14,022 bases of DNA from NCBI GenBank assembly GCA_016717705.1, contig JADKFD010000093.1:1-14022 (forward strand), read 5' to 3'. The notes beneath the pieces are model-generated. The model made no database searches, had not been told where the DNA came from, and saw only the letters and a list, made by a program, of their open reading frames with translations. A program made the position numbers and the translations under genes. Below, one piece after another: positions 1-7,433 of the stretch (its first letter is position 1; each line of letters starts with the position of its first letter). This stretch comes from Rhodanobacteraceae bacterium. Lineage in GTDB: Bacteria; Pseudomonadota; Gammaproteobacteria; Xanthomonadales; SZUA-5.

Positions 1-35
1 CAAGTAGACGTCAGTTGTGAGGTGCGAAGTGACTT

Positions 36-425
36 ATGAACCTCGAAGTTGACGTGATATGCGATATCAAGCTCTGGCCAGTCTGCGACCAATTTTACTT
101 CGAATCAATAGCTTGGCGGTTTGGAGACTCCCGGCGTTGGGCCTGGGACGCCTCGTCGGCGATTGCTAAGCGGGTAGGCATGGCTCCGGCCTGGCACGCG
201 AGGCTGATTTCTGCGTTGACCGGTTGGCGCTGCGGCGTCAAATTTCGGGTGGTGGCTCGGCTCGCGACGGGATTGTCGTTGTTTCGAGCACGCGGCGGGT
301 CGGGGCCAGGCTGGATCCGTGCCGTCGACACCGTGAGTTTGGGCGTTGCTTTGTCTACGATGTCAGATTTTTCCTACGTGCTGTCGGGCACTTCCCTGAC
401 TGACCGGCAGCAGCTGGACGGTTAG
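36..425 (+). CDS. Doubtful small ORF upstream of the integron integrase
   Basis: This open frame of 129 codons runs from ATG to TAG just before the integrase gene. I do not recognise the protein: it is rich in Trp, Arg and Ser and shows no signal peptide, membrane segment or repeat. Codon choice is mixed at third positions, with ATA, TTT, GTA and TCA present, unlike the strongly GC-biased core genes further right. An AGGTG about 11 bases before the ATG could be a weak ribosome site. Integrons often carry unrecognised small cassette genes, but cassettes normally point away from intI, and no attC site is visible around this frame. It may equally be a chance open frame in GC-rich DNA. Confidence 0.2.
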   Translation: MNLEVDVICDIKLWPVCDQFYFESIAWRFGDSRRWAWDASSAIAKRVGMAPAWHARLISALTGWRCGVKFRVVARLATGLSLFRARGGSGPGWIRAVDTVSLGVALSTMSDFSYVLSGTSLTDRQQLDG

Positions 426-457
426 GGTAGCCGGAGTCAACTCGTTGGTGATCTCGA

Positions 458-1816
458 ATGCAGTATCGACGCGATCGGTCGCTGTTTGTTCCCTTTTATG
501 TCGCCGCTTTCGACATTGACTGGGCTCTTGTGGAAGCGGCGCTGCGAGACGTCGCAGCCGGGCGCTATACCCGGGTGCCGCCGCGACCTGGCTCTCAGGC
601 AGGGGCCGCGGCGGACAGGGCTGCCGCTAAGGAGGTCGGGTCGGGCCCGGCGGCTGCCCGCGCACCATCTGGCTCCCTCGCCGTTCGTAATCGCGATCGT
701 GCTCTAGCCCACGGCGCTCCGCTTGGCAATGGCTCTGAACGTGGCAAGCCGGACTTGGCTCGTGGCATGTCCGTAGTCCGGCCTGATGCGTCCGGTAGCT
801 CCTGTCAAGTCGGGACCGAGATCGCTGTGCCGAATGTTCAGATTGTCCAGTTGCACGGCGAGCGCCGTCTGCTGGACATGGCGCGCGATCGGCTGCGACT
901 CAAGCACTACAGCATTCGCACCGAACGGGCGTACCTGGGCTGGATGGATCGGTTCATGCTGGCCTTTCAGAATCGCCATCCGCGCGACATGGGCGCTCTG
1001 GAGGTCGAGCAATTCCTGACGGTGCTTGCTACTCACGGCCAAGTATCCGCCTCGACGCAATCGCAAGCCTTGAGTGCACTGCTCTTCTTGTACCGCGAGG
1101 TGCTCGGTGTCGATTTGCCATGGCTTGAGAATGTCACGCGGGCCAAGGTGCCGCGGCGTTTACCGGTCGTGCTGAGTCGGGCCGAAGTTCGCGCGGTCCT
1201 CAATCATCTGGATGGTCGCGAGTGGCTGATGGCCAGTCTGCTTTACGGCACCGGCATGCGTCTGATGGAATGTGTGCGATTGCGCATAAAGGACGTTGAC
1301 TTTTCCCGCCACGAGATCGTAATTCGCAACGCCAAGGGCGCAAAGGACCGGGTGACAATGTTACCTCGAACGGTGACCGATGCGCTCGTTCGGCAGATTG
1401 AACGCTCACGATGGGACCATGAACTTGAACTGCAGGCTGGTTTTGGTGAGGTCTACCTTCCGGCGGCGCTTGCTCGCAAATATCCCAATGCGTCTCGTGA
1501 ACTGGGTTGGCAGTATGTATTTCCGGCACCGCGCCGCTCGGTGGATCCCCGCAGCGGGGTCGAGCAACGTCATCATGTCGACGAGCAAATATTGCAACGG
1601 GCGGTCAAATCCGCGATCTCGGCGGCCGGCATCGTGAAACTGGCGAGTTGCCATACTCTGCGGCATTCGTTCGCCACGCATCTATTGGAAGCGGGTTACG
1701 ATATTCGAACGGTTCAGGAACTACTGGGGCATTCGGATGTGACTACGACGCAGATTTATACGCATGTATTGAATCGAGGGGCGGGTGGCGTCTTGAGTCC
1801 GCTCGATCGCGCCTGA
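458..1816 (+). CDS. intI: Integron integrase (IntI-type tyrosine recombinase), long N-terminus
   Basis: A site-specific tyrosine recombinase that would insert and excise gene cassettes at attI and attC. Residues about 128-452 align with IntI1 from memory: a SAM-like N-terminal domain (HYSIRTERAYLGW, 150-162), then the catalytic domain. All catalytic residues are visible: R268 (GTGMR), K293 (KGAKDR), H399 and R402 (HTLRH), H425 (LLGHSD) and Y434 (IYTH). The IntI-specific insert is present at about 328-375 (LPAALARKYPNA, SVDPRSGVEQRHH), which separates it from XerC/D. Usual family length is about 320-340 residues, while this frame has 452. The first ~125 residues are Ala/Gly/Arg-rich and unrecognised. 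Internal starts at 767 (ATG) or 827 (GTG) would give 349 or 329 residues, closer to the family. An annotated start at 458 is therefore doubtful, although the 3' end is secure. Cassettes would be expected to the left, outside the window. Confidence 0.9.
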   Translation: MQYRRDRSLFVPFYVAAFDIDWALVEAALRDVAAGRYTRVPPRPGSQAGAAADRAAAKEVGSGPAAARAPSGSLAVRNRDRALAHGAPLGNGSERGKPDLARGMSVVRPDASGSSCQVGTEIAVPNVQIVQLHGERRLLDMARDRLRLKHYSIRTERAYLGWMDRFMLAFQNRHPRDMGALEVEQFLTVLATHGQVSASTQSQALSALLFLYREVLGVDLPWLENVTRAKVPRRLPVVLSRAEVRAVLNHLDGREWLMASLLYGTGMRLMECVRLRIKDVDFSRHEIVIRNAKGAKDRVTMLPRTVTDALVRQIERSRWDHELELQAGFGEVYLPAALARKYPNASRELGWQYVFPAPRRSVDPRSGVEQRHHVDEQILQRAVKSAISAAGIVKLASCHTLRHSFATHLLEAGYDIRTVQELLGHSDVTTTQIYTHVLNRGAGGVLSPLDRA

Positions 1817-2135
1817 GGATGCGCCGACCATGGGCCCTCTGAACAACTGATGCGGCGGCGATGGCTGCTTGAACTGACGCCGGTGATGAAGTTGCCTGGG
1901 AACCCTCCAGGACCGATGCCTGCGCTCGCTCCGAGGCGATTGCCTCTGCTGTTGACCGTTTCGGACCCGCCTTCGAAGCCATCACCCTGGGCGCCGAGAG
2001 CTCTTGAATTTCCTCGGGCAACGAGGCTCCAGCCACCACTGTGATTGCCGACGGCGGGATTTTCTGATCGGGTCATTGACAACAGATGTCCGCAGATCGC
2101 CACCACATGGCGACACACCACACTAGAATGCACAC
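1817..2135. other. Gene-free gap after the integrase
   Basis: About 320 bases separate the integrase stop from the FHA-phosphatase gene. Short open frames on both strands give low-complexity Ala/Ser/Pro/Gly-rich peptides that I do not recognise, and I see no attC-like inverted site or terminator hairpin. The only probable signal is the TAGAAT box at the right edge, listed separately. A remnant of a decayed gene cannot be excluded. Confidence 0.5.
2124..2129 (+). promoter_or_regulatory. Possible -10 box for a leaderless transcript
   Basis: TAGAAT ends 6 bases before the ATG of the FHA-phosphatase gene. The spacer (GCACAC) has no Shine-Dalgarno sequence. A start of transcription 6-7 bases after the box would fall on or next to the ATG, giving a leaderless mRNA. 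No -35 box stands 16-19 bases upstream. A TTGACA at 2076-2081 lies too far away to pair with it. Confidence 0.35.
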
Positions 2136-3704
2136 ATGCATGATCTGGTCCTTGAAGTCCTGAGCGGTCCCACCCTACCCTCGCGGCAGCTCAAGCTGGA
2201 CGAGCCACGGATACTCGGGCGCAGTCCTGAGTGCGACTGGGTGCTTGCCGATCCTGGTGTTTCTCGTCGGCACGCGGTGATTGAGCCACGATCCGCCAGT
2301 CACTATCTGCGCGACCTGGGTAGCCGCGCCGGCACCTTCGTCAATGACCACGCGGTCGATCCGGATCGACCGGTTCCTTTGGCTGAACATGATCGACTGC
2401 GGATCGGTCCGTGGCGCTTTCGAGTACGCCGCGAGGAAACCGAGCCGGCGCGTAGTTCCCCGATCGGCGCAGCCTCGGTGTCTCTGGGATCGGTGACGCG
2501 GATTGCGGCGCCGGTACTGGCCGCCGAACGGCGTCTGGAGCTGCTGGTCGAGTTCGCCGCCACAACGGTCAATGCCGACAGTGTGCAACTGATCGTGCGC
2601 CAGCTGTGCGACTTCGCCCAGCGCGGGTCGGGGGCGCGTGTGGTCAGCGCCTGGCTGGAGGACGATGGCCAGTTCACGCTGGCGGCGTCGATACCTGACA
2701 CCGAGGCGGTGTTTCCGTGCATCACCGAGCTCTGCGAGGGTGCGCGGCAGGGCAGCGTGGTGCAGGCAGACATCGAATTGCCGGGGAGTCCCGGTGTGCG
2801 CCCGGTGCTGGCGGTCGCGTTGCGTGTCGACAAGGAGATTCGTGGCTTTGTGCTTGCCGAGCTGACGCGTCCCGACCCGCGGCAACGTGCGGACGCGGCC
2901 GAGTTTGCGCATGCCCTTGCGCGTCTGGCAGGGCTGACTCTGGGCAATGTCGAGCGCCGCGACATGGAGCGCCGGGTGGAACGACTGCATGCTGATCTGG
3001 AGCAGGCACGTGAGGTCCAGCGACAGATCCTGCCGCCCGCTCATGGACAGTACGCCGGCACGCGCTACGCATTTCACGTGCATCCGGGGCGACTGGTCGC
3101 TGGCGATCTGGTCGACGTGTTCGCGCTGGACGAGTACCGCTGTGCGGTGGTGCTGGGTGACGTTGCCGGGGCGGGCGTGGGCGCCGGCTTTCTGATGGCC
3201 AGCGTGCAGGCTTATCTGCATGCCGAATTGCTCGGAACCTGCGATCCGGCGCTGGCGGCGCGGCGCTGCAACCAGTATGTCAGTCGCGTGGGTGGCGGGC
3301 GCTTTGCCACGGCCTGGATTGGCGTAGTCGATTCCCGGGCGCGAAGTATTCGCTACGTGGATGCAGGTCATGGCCATGGTCGCCATGTCCGCAGCAACGG
3401 CCAACCCTGCAAATTCGAAGGGCACGGCGCCATCCCGCTGGGGATCGATGCGGCTGCCTATTTCGAGTCGGAGCAATTGACGCTGCAAGCCGGCGAGCGC
3501 CTCATTCTGTATTCCGACGGCATTGCCGAGATTCGTGGCAGCAACGGCGATACTTTTGCCCCCCTGGTGCTGGATCAGATCCTGCGGCGGGGCACGCATC
3601 CGCAGGGGGATGTCAGTTCAGTCATCGCTGGACTGGAGCTGTTCGCTGGCGGCAGCATGCCAAGCGATGACGCGTCGATTCTGGCCTTTGATCTGCCGGA
3701 CTGA
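2136..3704 (+). CDS. FHA-GAF-like-PP2C (SpoIIE/RsbU-type) serine phosphatase
   Basis: A cytoplasmic signalling phosphatase of 522 residues with no signal peptide or membrane segment. Residues 1-98 form an FHA phosphothreonine-binding domain (GRSPECDW at 28-35, VSRRHA at 42-47, DLGSRAGTFVND at 60-71). Residues about 128-270 have the length and pattern of a GAF-like sensor, which is less certain. A short helical or coiled-coil linker (about 272-297, ending REVQRQILP) is typical before RsbU/SpoIIE domains. Residues 310-520 are the PP2C-type domain, with metal-ligand aspartates at D324 and D327 (GDLVD), D342 (GDVAGAG), D461 (SDGIAE) and D511/D512 (SDDAS), so it should be active. Relatives dephosphorylate anti-anti-sigma proteins, but no STAS protein or anti-sigma kinase lies next to it. 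The partner and the phospho-ligand bound by FHA are unknown. The ATG is supported by FHA homology starting at residue 4. Confidence 0.9.
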   Translation: MHDLVLEVLSGPTLPSRQLKLDEPRILGRSPECDWVLADPGVSRRHAVIEPRSASHYLRDLGSRAGTFVNDHAVDPDRPVPLAEHDRLRIGPWRFRVRREETEPARSSPIGAASVSLGSVTRIAAPVLAAERRLELLVEFAATTVNADSVQLIVRQLCDFAQRGSGARVVSAWLEDDGQFTLAASIPDTEAVFPCITELCEGARQGSVVQADIELPGSPGVRPVLAVALRVDKEIRGFVLAELTRPDPRQRADAAEFAHALARLAGLTLGNVERRDMERRVERLHADLEQAREVQRQILPPAHGQYAGTRYAFHVHPGRLVAGDLVDVFALDEYRCAVVLGDVAGAGVGAGFLMASVQAYLHAELLGTCDPALAARRCNQYVSRVGGGRFATAWIGVVDSRARSIRYVDAGHGHGRHVRSNGQPCKFEGHGAIPLGIDAAAYFESEQLTLQAGERLILYSDGIAEIRGSNGDTFAPLVLDQILRRGTHPQGDVSSVIAGLELFAGGSMPSDDASILAFDLPD

Positions 3705-3938
3705 ATGGGGTGCGGCCCTGCGTCAGCGCCTTTCGCGGCCCGGGACCTCCACTGGAATGGCGATCCGCAAGGCTGGCTCGCGTCGAATCAGGCGAAAGTA
3801 TAAGGTAACTGAACGTAATTCACGCGTTCCCGCCTTGTTCACCGAGGGTTTCGTGGCCAGTCGCTATCCAGTGACCCGCGCCAGCCAGGAAGTTGGCGAC
3901 ATCGCTATTCCCCCATTACCCGGACGAGATCCTGCCCT

Positions 3939-4826
3939 ATGCGCTGCTTGATTGCTCTGACCCTGCTGACCGCGTCCCATCTGGCTACGGCTGAAACCCT
4001 GACACCGGCAGCGCCGGCGGACACCGCAGCGCATGTTGCCGACCTGCTGGCGCGCAACCAGATCGAGCAAGCGTACGAGACCGCCGTCCGTTGGCATGAG
4101 TCCGAACCGGAGAATGCGCGCGCGGCGTATTGGGCGGGCAATACCGCCGGGCAGATGGCGATGCGCTCGGGCATGTTCAAGGCGATGGGTTTTGCCAAGG
4201 AATCGCGCAAGGGCCTTGAACAGGCGGTCGCGCTGGACCCGAAGAACGTGGACGCGCAATACGCACTGATGCAGTTCTATGTGATGGCGCCCGGCGTGAT
4301 GGGTGGCGACGACGAGGAGGCTGCTGCCATTGCCGAGCGCATCGAGACCCTGTCGGCGGTTGAGGGACTGCGCGCCAAGGCACAGTTGCGCCTGTCCGAA
4401 AAGGACTTGGAAGGCTACCAGCGTGGCAACCAGGAAGTCCTTGCACTGGCGCCGGCACACCGCGATGCACTTGGCGCGGTGCTCGCTGGCCTGCTGGAGA
4501 AGGCCGACTACGATGGCGCCAAAGTCTTGCTCGACAAGGCGCGCGAGGTCGATCCGAACAGCGTTTCCGTGCGTTACCAGTACGCGAAATGGGCTGTCAT
4601 GAGTGGACGCGAGTTGGAGTCTGGCTTGGCCGAGCTCGACGCTTTGATTGCCCTGCCGCACTACCCGGACCGCTTTTCGCTGTCGGCCGCGCACTGGCGC
4701 CGGGCACAACTGCTGGCGAAGCTTGAGCGCAAGGGCGATGCGATTGCTGCGTACGAGGCGGCGCTCGCGGTCGATCCGGATTTCGAGGAGGCGAGTCAGG
4801 AACTGGAGAAGCTGCGCGAGGGTTGA
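3939..4826 (+). CDS. Exported tetratricopeptide-repeat protein
   Basis: A 295-residue protein with a short signal peptide: MRCLIALTLL, then ATA and a likely cleavage after A18. It is probably periplasmic and has no lipobox at the cleavage site. The mature part is built of TPR-like helical pairs: about 30-60, 85-117 (AVALDPKNVDAQYAL), 155-185, 188-222 (YDGAKVLLDKAREVDP) and 250-290 (GDAIAAYEAALAVDPDFEEA). Such repeats mediate protein-protein contacts and carry no catalytic residues. A glycine-rich break, APGVMGG, at 117-123 also occurs in other exported TPR proteins that I have seen. The start has only a weak GAGAT upstream, but the signal peptide begins exactly at this ATG. It stands alone, 234 bases after the phosphatase gene, so I cannot assign a specific partner. 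Confidence 0.85.
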   Translation: MRCLIALTLLTASHLATAETLTPAAPADTAAHVADLLARNQIEQAYETAVRWHESEPENARAAYWAGNTAGQMAMRSGMFKAMGFAKESRKGLEQAVALDPKNVDAQYALMQFYVMAPGVMGGDDEEAAAIAERIETLSAVEGLRAKAQLRLSEKDLEGYQRGNQEVLALAPAHRDALGAVLAGLLEKADYDGAKVLLDKAREVDPNSVSVRYQYAKWAVMSGRELESGLAELDALIALPHYPDRFSLSAAHWRRAQLLAKLERKGDAIAAYEAALAVDPDFEEASQELEKLREG

Positions 4827-4859
4827 GATAGTTGGCTGGTGGCGCGGGTAGCGGCCGTG

Positions 4860-4879
4860 GCCGGGATTGGCGTCCCGGC
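4860..4879. terminator. Hairpin downstream of the TPR gene
   Basis: A perfect 7-bp inverted repeat, GCCGGGA (4860-4866) and TCCCGGC (4873-4879), with a 6-base loop lies 33 bases after the TPR stop. No T-run follows, so a role as an intrinsic terminator is uncertain. Confidence 0.25.
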
Positions 4880-4893
4880 ACCGGCGCGGCCTG

Positions 4894-4920
4894 TTTTCGC
4901 GCGCGAGCGCGCTCCTACAA
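4894..4920 (-). repeat. REP-like GTAG palindrome, single copy (upstream of aat)
   Basis: On the minus strand it reads TTGTAGGAGCGCGC and then a GC-rich palindromic stretch ending GCGAAAA. The same head (TTGTAGGAGCG) and tail (GCGAAAA) recur at 5782-5811. GTAG-headed palindromes are a known REP style in Xanthomonadales (for example the SMAG elements of Stenotrophomonas). Relation to that family is by resemblance only. Confidence 0.65.
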
Positions 4921-4998
4921 ATTCTCCCTGAGTCCGCGCGAGGTTTGCGGATGCGGTCTTCGCCGCGATCGGGTGATTCGTTGCGGCAGAATCAGCCC

Positions 4999-5706
4999 AT
5001 GAATGGCGTGCCGATCCTGGGATCCGATCCCGACGAATTACCTGATCCAGCCGGGGCGCTGCGGCGCCCCAATGGTCTGCTGGCGATGGGCGGCGATCTG
5101 TCGCCCGAGCGCCTGGTTGCGGCCTATCGGCATGGCATCTTCCCGTGGTTTTCGGCGGGTGAGCCGATCTTGTGGTGGTCGCCCGATCCACGCCTGGTAT
5201 TGCGTCCGCAGAACTTCAAACTGACGCGCAGCCTGCGCAAGCGGGTGCGCGCGGCGGGTTGGAGAATCACTTGCGACACGGCCTTTCTGCCGGTGATTCA
5301 CGCCTGCGCCCACGCGCCGCGACCGGGCCAGGACGGTACCTGGATCGTGCCCGAGATGATCGCCGCCTATGTACGACTGCATCGACTGGGCATCGCGCAC
5401 AGCGTCGAAGTGTGGGAGGGAACGCGGCTGGTGGGTGGCTTGTATGGGCTTGCCATCGGCCAGATGTACTTCGGTGAATCGATGTTCAGCGCGGTGCCGG
5501 ATGCCTCCAAGGCGGCGCTGTGGGCGTTGTGCGCGCGATTACAGGCCTGGGGTTGGCCGTTGATCGATTGCCAGCAGGAGACCGCGCACCTGGTCAGTCT
5601 CGGTGCCGAACTGATGCCGCGCGGCGAGTTTCTCGACGTGACCGCAGCCTTGACGCGATCAGGCGGCCCGGCGCCAATCTGGCGCAGCGAGTCCATGTCG
5701 TTGTAG
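4999..5706 (+). CDS. aat: Leucyl/phenylalanyl-tRNA-protein transferase
   Basis: Aat transfers Leu or Phe from aminoacyl-tRNA to proteins with N-terminal Arg or Lys, marking them for ClpS/ClpAP degradation (the bacterial N-end rule). It acts in the cytoplasm. With the ATG at 4999 the protein has 235 residues, against 234 in E. coli. The open frame extends upstream to 4867, but that part runs through a REP-like element and has no family similarity, so 4999 is preferred. Diagnostic stretches are GLLAMGGDLSP (26-36), GIFPWFS (46-52), ILWWSPDPR (57-65), GESMFS (159-164, with E160 matching E. coli E156) and LIDCQ (188-192, with D190 matching D186). The stop codon TAG lies inside the GTAG head of a REP-like element. 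The partners clpS and clpA are not in the window. Confidence 0.97.
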   Translation: MNGVPILGSDPDELPDPAGALRRPNGLLAMGGDLSPERLVAAYRHGIFPWFSAGEPILWWSPDPRLVLRPQNFKLTRSLRKRVRAAGWRITCDTAFLPVIHACAHAPRPGQDGTWIVPEMIAAYVRLHRLGIAHSVEVWEGTRLVGGLYGLAIGQMYFGESMFSAVPDASKAALWALCARLQAWGWPLIDCQQETAHLVSLGAELMPRGEFLDVTAALTRSGGPAPIWRSESMSL

Positions 5707-5811
5707 GAGCGACATGTACGTCGCGACCATCGCGGCTGGATGCTGATGGTCGCGACGTAGAGGTCGCTCCCGCAATCGCCGTTTTTCGCGACGCACGCGT
5801 CGCTCCTACAA
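5702..5811. repeat. REP-like cluster (three GTAG-type units) between aat and cphA
   Basis: Three related palindromic units follow one another: 5702-5727 forward (GTAGGAGCGAC), 5749-5773 inverted (GTCGCGACGTAGAGG, then TCGCTCCCGC) and 5782-5811 inverted (ending TCGCTCCTACAA). The first two form a long foldback: a perfect 15-bp inverted repeat (5717-5731 with 5745-5759) and an outer 8-bp pair GGAGCGAC (5706-5713) with GTCGCTCC (5763-5770). Unit three has its own stem, GCGACG/CGTCGC. This paired arrangement is like a BIME. In mRNA it could end or stabilise the aat transcript. Confidence 0.75.
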
Positions 5812-5854
5812 AGCCGATCGATCTTGGGGCATGCTTGGGCCGGGCCTGGTGATT

Positions 5855-5860
5855 GGGGAA
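5855..5860 (+). promoter_or_regulatory. Ribosome binding site deciding the cphA start
   Basis: GGGGAA sits 7 bases before the ATG at 5868. It supports that ATG over the in-frame TTG at 5853, which is upstream of the family's usual first residues. Confidence 0.55.
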
Positions 5861-5867
5861 TCACGCA

Positions 5868-7433
5868 ATGCGCATTCTGAGCACTGATGTCTACGGCGGA
5901 CCGAACCGGTTCGCGCTGTTTCCGTGTGTACTGCATGTGGTCGACCTCGAAGAGCTGGAGCAATGGTCGACGACCCGGTTGGGCGATGCTTTCATCGATG
6001 GCCTGGTCAAGGCGCTGCCGACGCTGGCGGACCACGGTTGCTCCTACGGCGAGACCGGTGGTTTCCTGCGGCGCATGCGTGAGGGGGAAGGTACCTGGCT
6101 GGGGCATGTGTTCGAGCATGCGGTGCTCGAAGTGCAGCATCTGGCCGGGCACGATGTGACTTTCGGCAAGACCCGCTCGACCAAGAATCCGGGCCAGTAC
6201 AACGTCGTGTTCGAGATCCAGGACAAGGATGTGGGCCTGGAAGCGAGCCGGCTGGCCTTGCGCCTGATCCACTCGCTGCTGCCGGACGAACTTCGCAAGA
6301 AGTACGCCGACCGCGAGTTCAACTTCGAACGCGAGCGCGACTGGTTCATCCGCTACACGCACAAGCGCGAGTTGGGCCCCAGTACCGGTTCGCTGGTCAA
6401 GGCGGCCGAGATGCGCGGCATCCCGTGGTTGCGCCTGAACGACCAGAGTCTGGTGCAACTGGGTCACGGCCGCTACCAGCAGCGGATGCAGGCGACCATC
6501 ACCAGCGAGACGCGTCACATTGCGGTCGAACTCTCGTGCGACAAGGAGATGTCGCACAAGATCTTCGAGGATCTCGGACTGCCGGTGCCGAAACAGATGA
6601 CCGCGTCGAGCGAGCGCGAAACGCTGCGCGCCGCCGAACGCGTCGGGTTTCCGGTGGTGGTCAAACCCTATAACGGCAATCACGGCCGCGGCGTCTGCAT
6701 CAATTTGCGCAACCCGGAAGAGGTGGCGCGCGGCTATGAAGTCGCCAGCAAAGTCAGCAAGACCGTGGTGGTGGAGAGCTACATCACCGGTTTCGACCAC
6801 CGCATGCTGGTGGTCAACGGCGAACTGGTCGCAGCTGCCAAGCGCGTGCCGGGTCACGTGATCGGCGACGGCGAGCATTCGATCAAGGACCTGATCGACA
6901 TCGTCAACTCGGACCCGCGCCGCGGCATCGGCCATGAGAAGGTGCTGACCAAGATCCAGCTCGACCACCAGGTCGACGAATTGCTGGCGAAGAAGGGCTA
7001 CACGCTGGAAACGGTGCTGCCGCCCGATGAGATCTTCTACGTGCGCTCGACAGCGAACCTTTCCACCGGCGGTACCGCGATCGACGTCACCGATGTCGTG
7101 CATCCGGACAACCGGGCGATGGCGGTGCGCGCGGCCAAGGCGATTGGCCTGGACGTCTGCGGCGTGGATTTTCTGACCGACGATATCTCGCAGAGTTACC
7201 AGACCAACGGCGGCGGTATCTGCGAAATCAACGCGGCGCCGGGTTTCCGCATGCATGTGTCACCGGCCGAGGGAAAGTCGCGCGATGTCGGTGGCGCGGT
7301 GATGGACATGCTGTTCCCGCCCGGCGCGCCCTCGCGCATTCCGATTGCCTGCATCACCGGCACCAACGGCAAGACCACCACCTCGCGCATGCTCGCGCAC
7401 ATCCTGAAGATGGCCGGCACACGGTGGGTCTGA
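5868..7433 (+). CDS. cphA: Cyanophycin synthetase, N-terminal part (gene split by a frameshift)
   Basis: CphA makes cyanophycin, a poly-aspartate chain with arginine on each side chain, using ATP and no ribosome. This part has the N domain (about 1-160) and the ATP-grasp domain (about 161-485), which adds Asp to the backbone. It ends after the Mur-domain P-loop GTNGKTT (498-504). The start MRILSTDVYGG is typical of CphA. Visible residues are K266 in VVVKPYNGNHGRG, E303 in VVESYITG, and E453/N455 in the metal-binding CEINAAPGF. The N domain carries HxxEH (H80, E83, H84) and E88, a metallopeptidase-like pattern. The frame reads on as TRWV and a stop (7431-7433), where the family continues in the frame used by 7424-8662. 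One C appears to be missing near 7418. Restored, the protein would have about 931 residues, a normal size for the family. Confidence 0.9.
   Translation: MRILSTDVYGGPNRFALFPCVLHVVDLEELEQWSTTRLGDAFIDGLVKALPTLADHGCSYGETGGFLRRMREGEGTWLGHVFEHAVLEVQHLAGHDVTFGKTRSTKNPGQYNVVFEIQDKDVGLEASRLALRLIHSLLPDELRKKYADREFNFERERDWFIRYTHKRELGPSTGSLVKAAEMRGIPWLRLNDQSLVQLGHGRYQQRMQATITSETRHIAVELSCDKEMSHKIFEDLGLPVPKQMTASSERETLRAAERVGFPVVVKPYNGNHGRGVCINLRNPEEVARGYEVASKVSKTVVVESYITGFDHRMLVVNGELVAAAKRVPGHVIGDGEHSIKDLIDIVNSDPRRGIGHEKVLTKIQLDHQVDELLAKKGYTLETVLPPDEIFYVRSTANLSTGGTAIDVTDVVHPDNRAMAVRAAKAIGLDVCGVDFLTDDISQSYQTNGGGICEINAAPGFRMHVSPAEGKSRDVGGAVMDMLFPPGAPSRIPIACITGTNGKTTTSRMLAHILKMAGTRWV
7416..7421 (+). other. Frameshift point in cphA
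   Basis: After MAG (codons ending at 7418) the upstream frame gives TRWV and stop. Re-using base C7418 in the next codon (CAC) gives HTVGLTTTDGVY, which is what CphA proteins have here. The local sequence GGCCGGCACACGG therefore looks like GGCCGGCCACACGG with one C lost. There is no slippery heptamer of the A-AAA-AAG kind. A real one-base deletion or an assembly error is more likely than programmed frameshifting. Confidence 0.85.

Noticed and set aside
136..142. GTTGGGC matching the attC/attI core GTTRRRY
   Set aside because: A seven-base degenerate match is expected by chance in this length. No partner RYYYAAC or palindromic L boxes lie within attC distance.
421..427. GTTAGGG overlapping the stop at 423-425, resembling an integron core site
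   Set aside because: The last base is G where a pyrimidine is required, and no matching inverse core or attC-like fold surrounds it.
2076..2081. TTGACA as a -35 box for the FHA-phosphatase gene
   Set aside because: No -10-like hexamer lies 16-18 bases downstream, and the TAGAAT box is 42 bases away.
2175..3599. Long open frame (474 codons) antisense to the FHA-phosphatase gene
   Set aside because: It is a by-product of high-GC codon use. The plus-strand frame has clear FHA and PP2C motifs, while the antisense peptide is rich in Arg, Gln and His and has no recognisable domain.
4867..4998. Upstream extension of the aat frame by 44 codons
   Set aside because: It crosses a REP-like palindrome, has no similarity to Aat, and the ATG at 4999 gives the normal family length.
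5367..7256. Very long open frame (629 codons) antisense to cphA and the end of aat
   Set aside because: It spans two unrelated genes and their REP-filled gap. The product is a His/Arg/Gln-rich mirror peptide with no domain.
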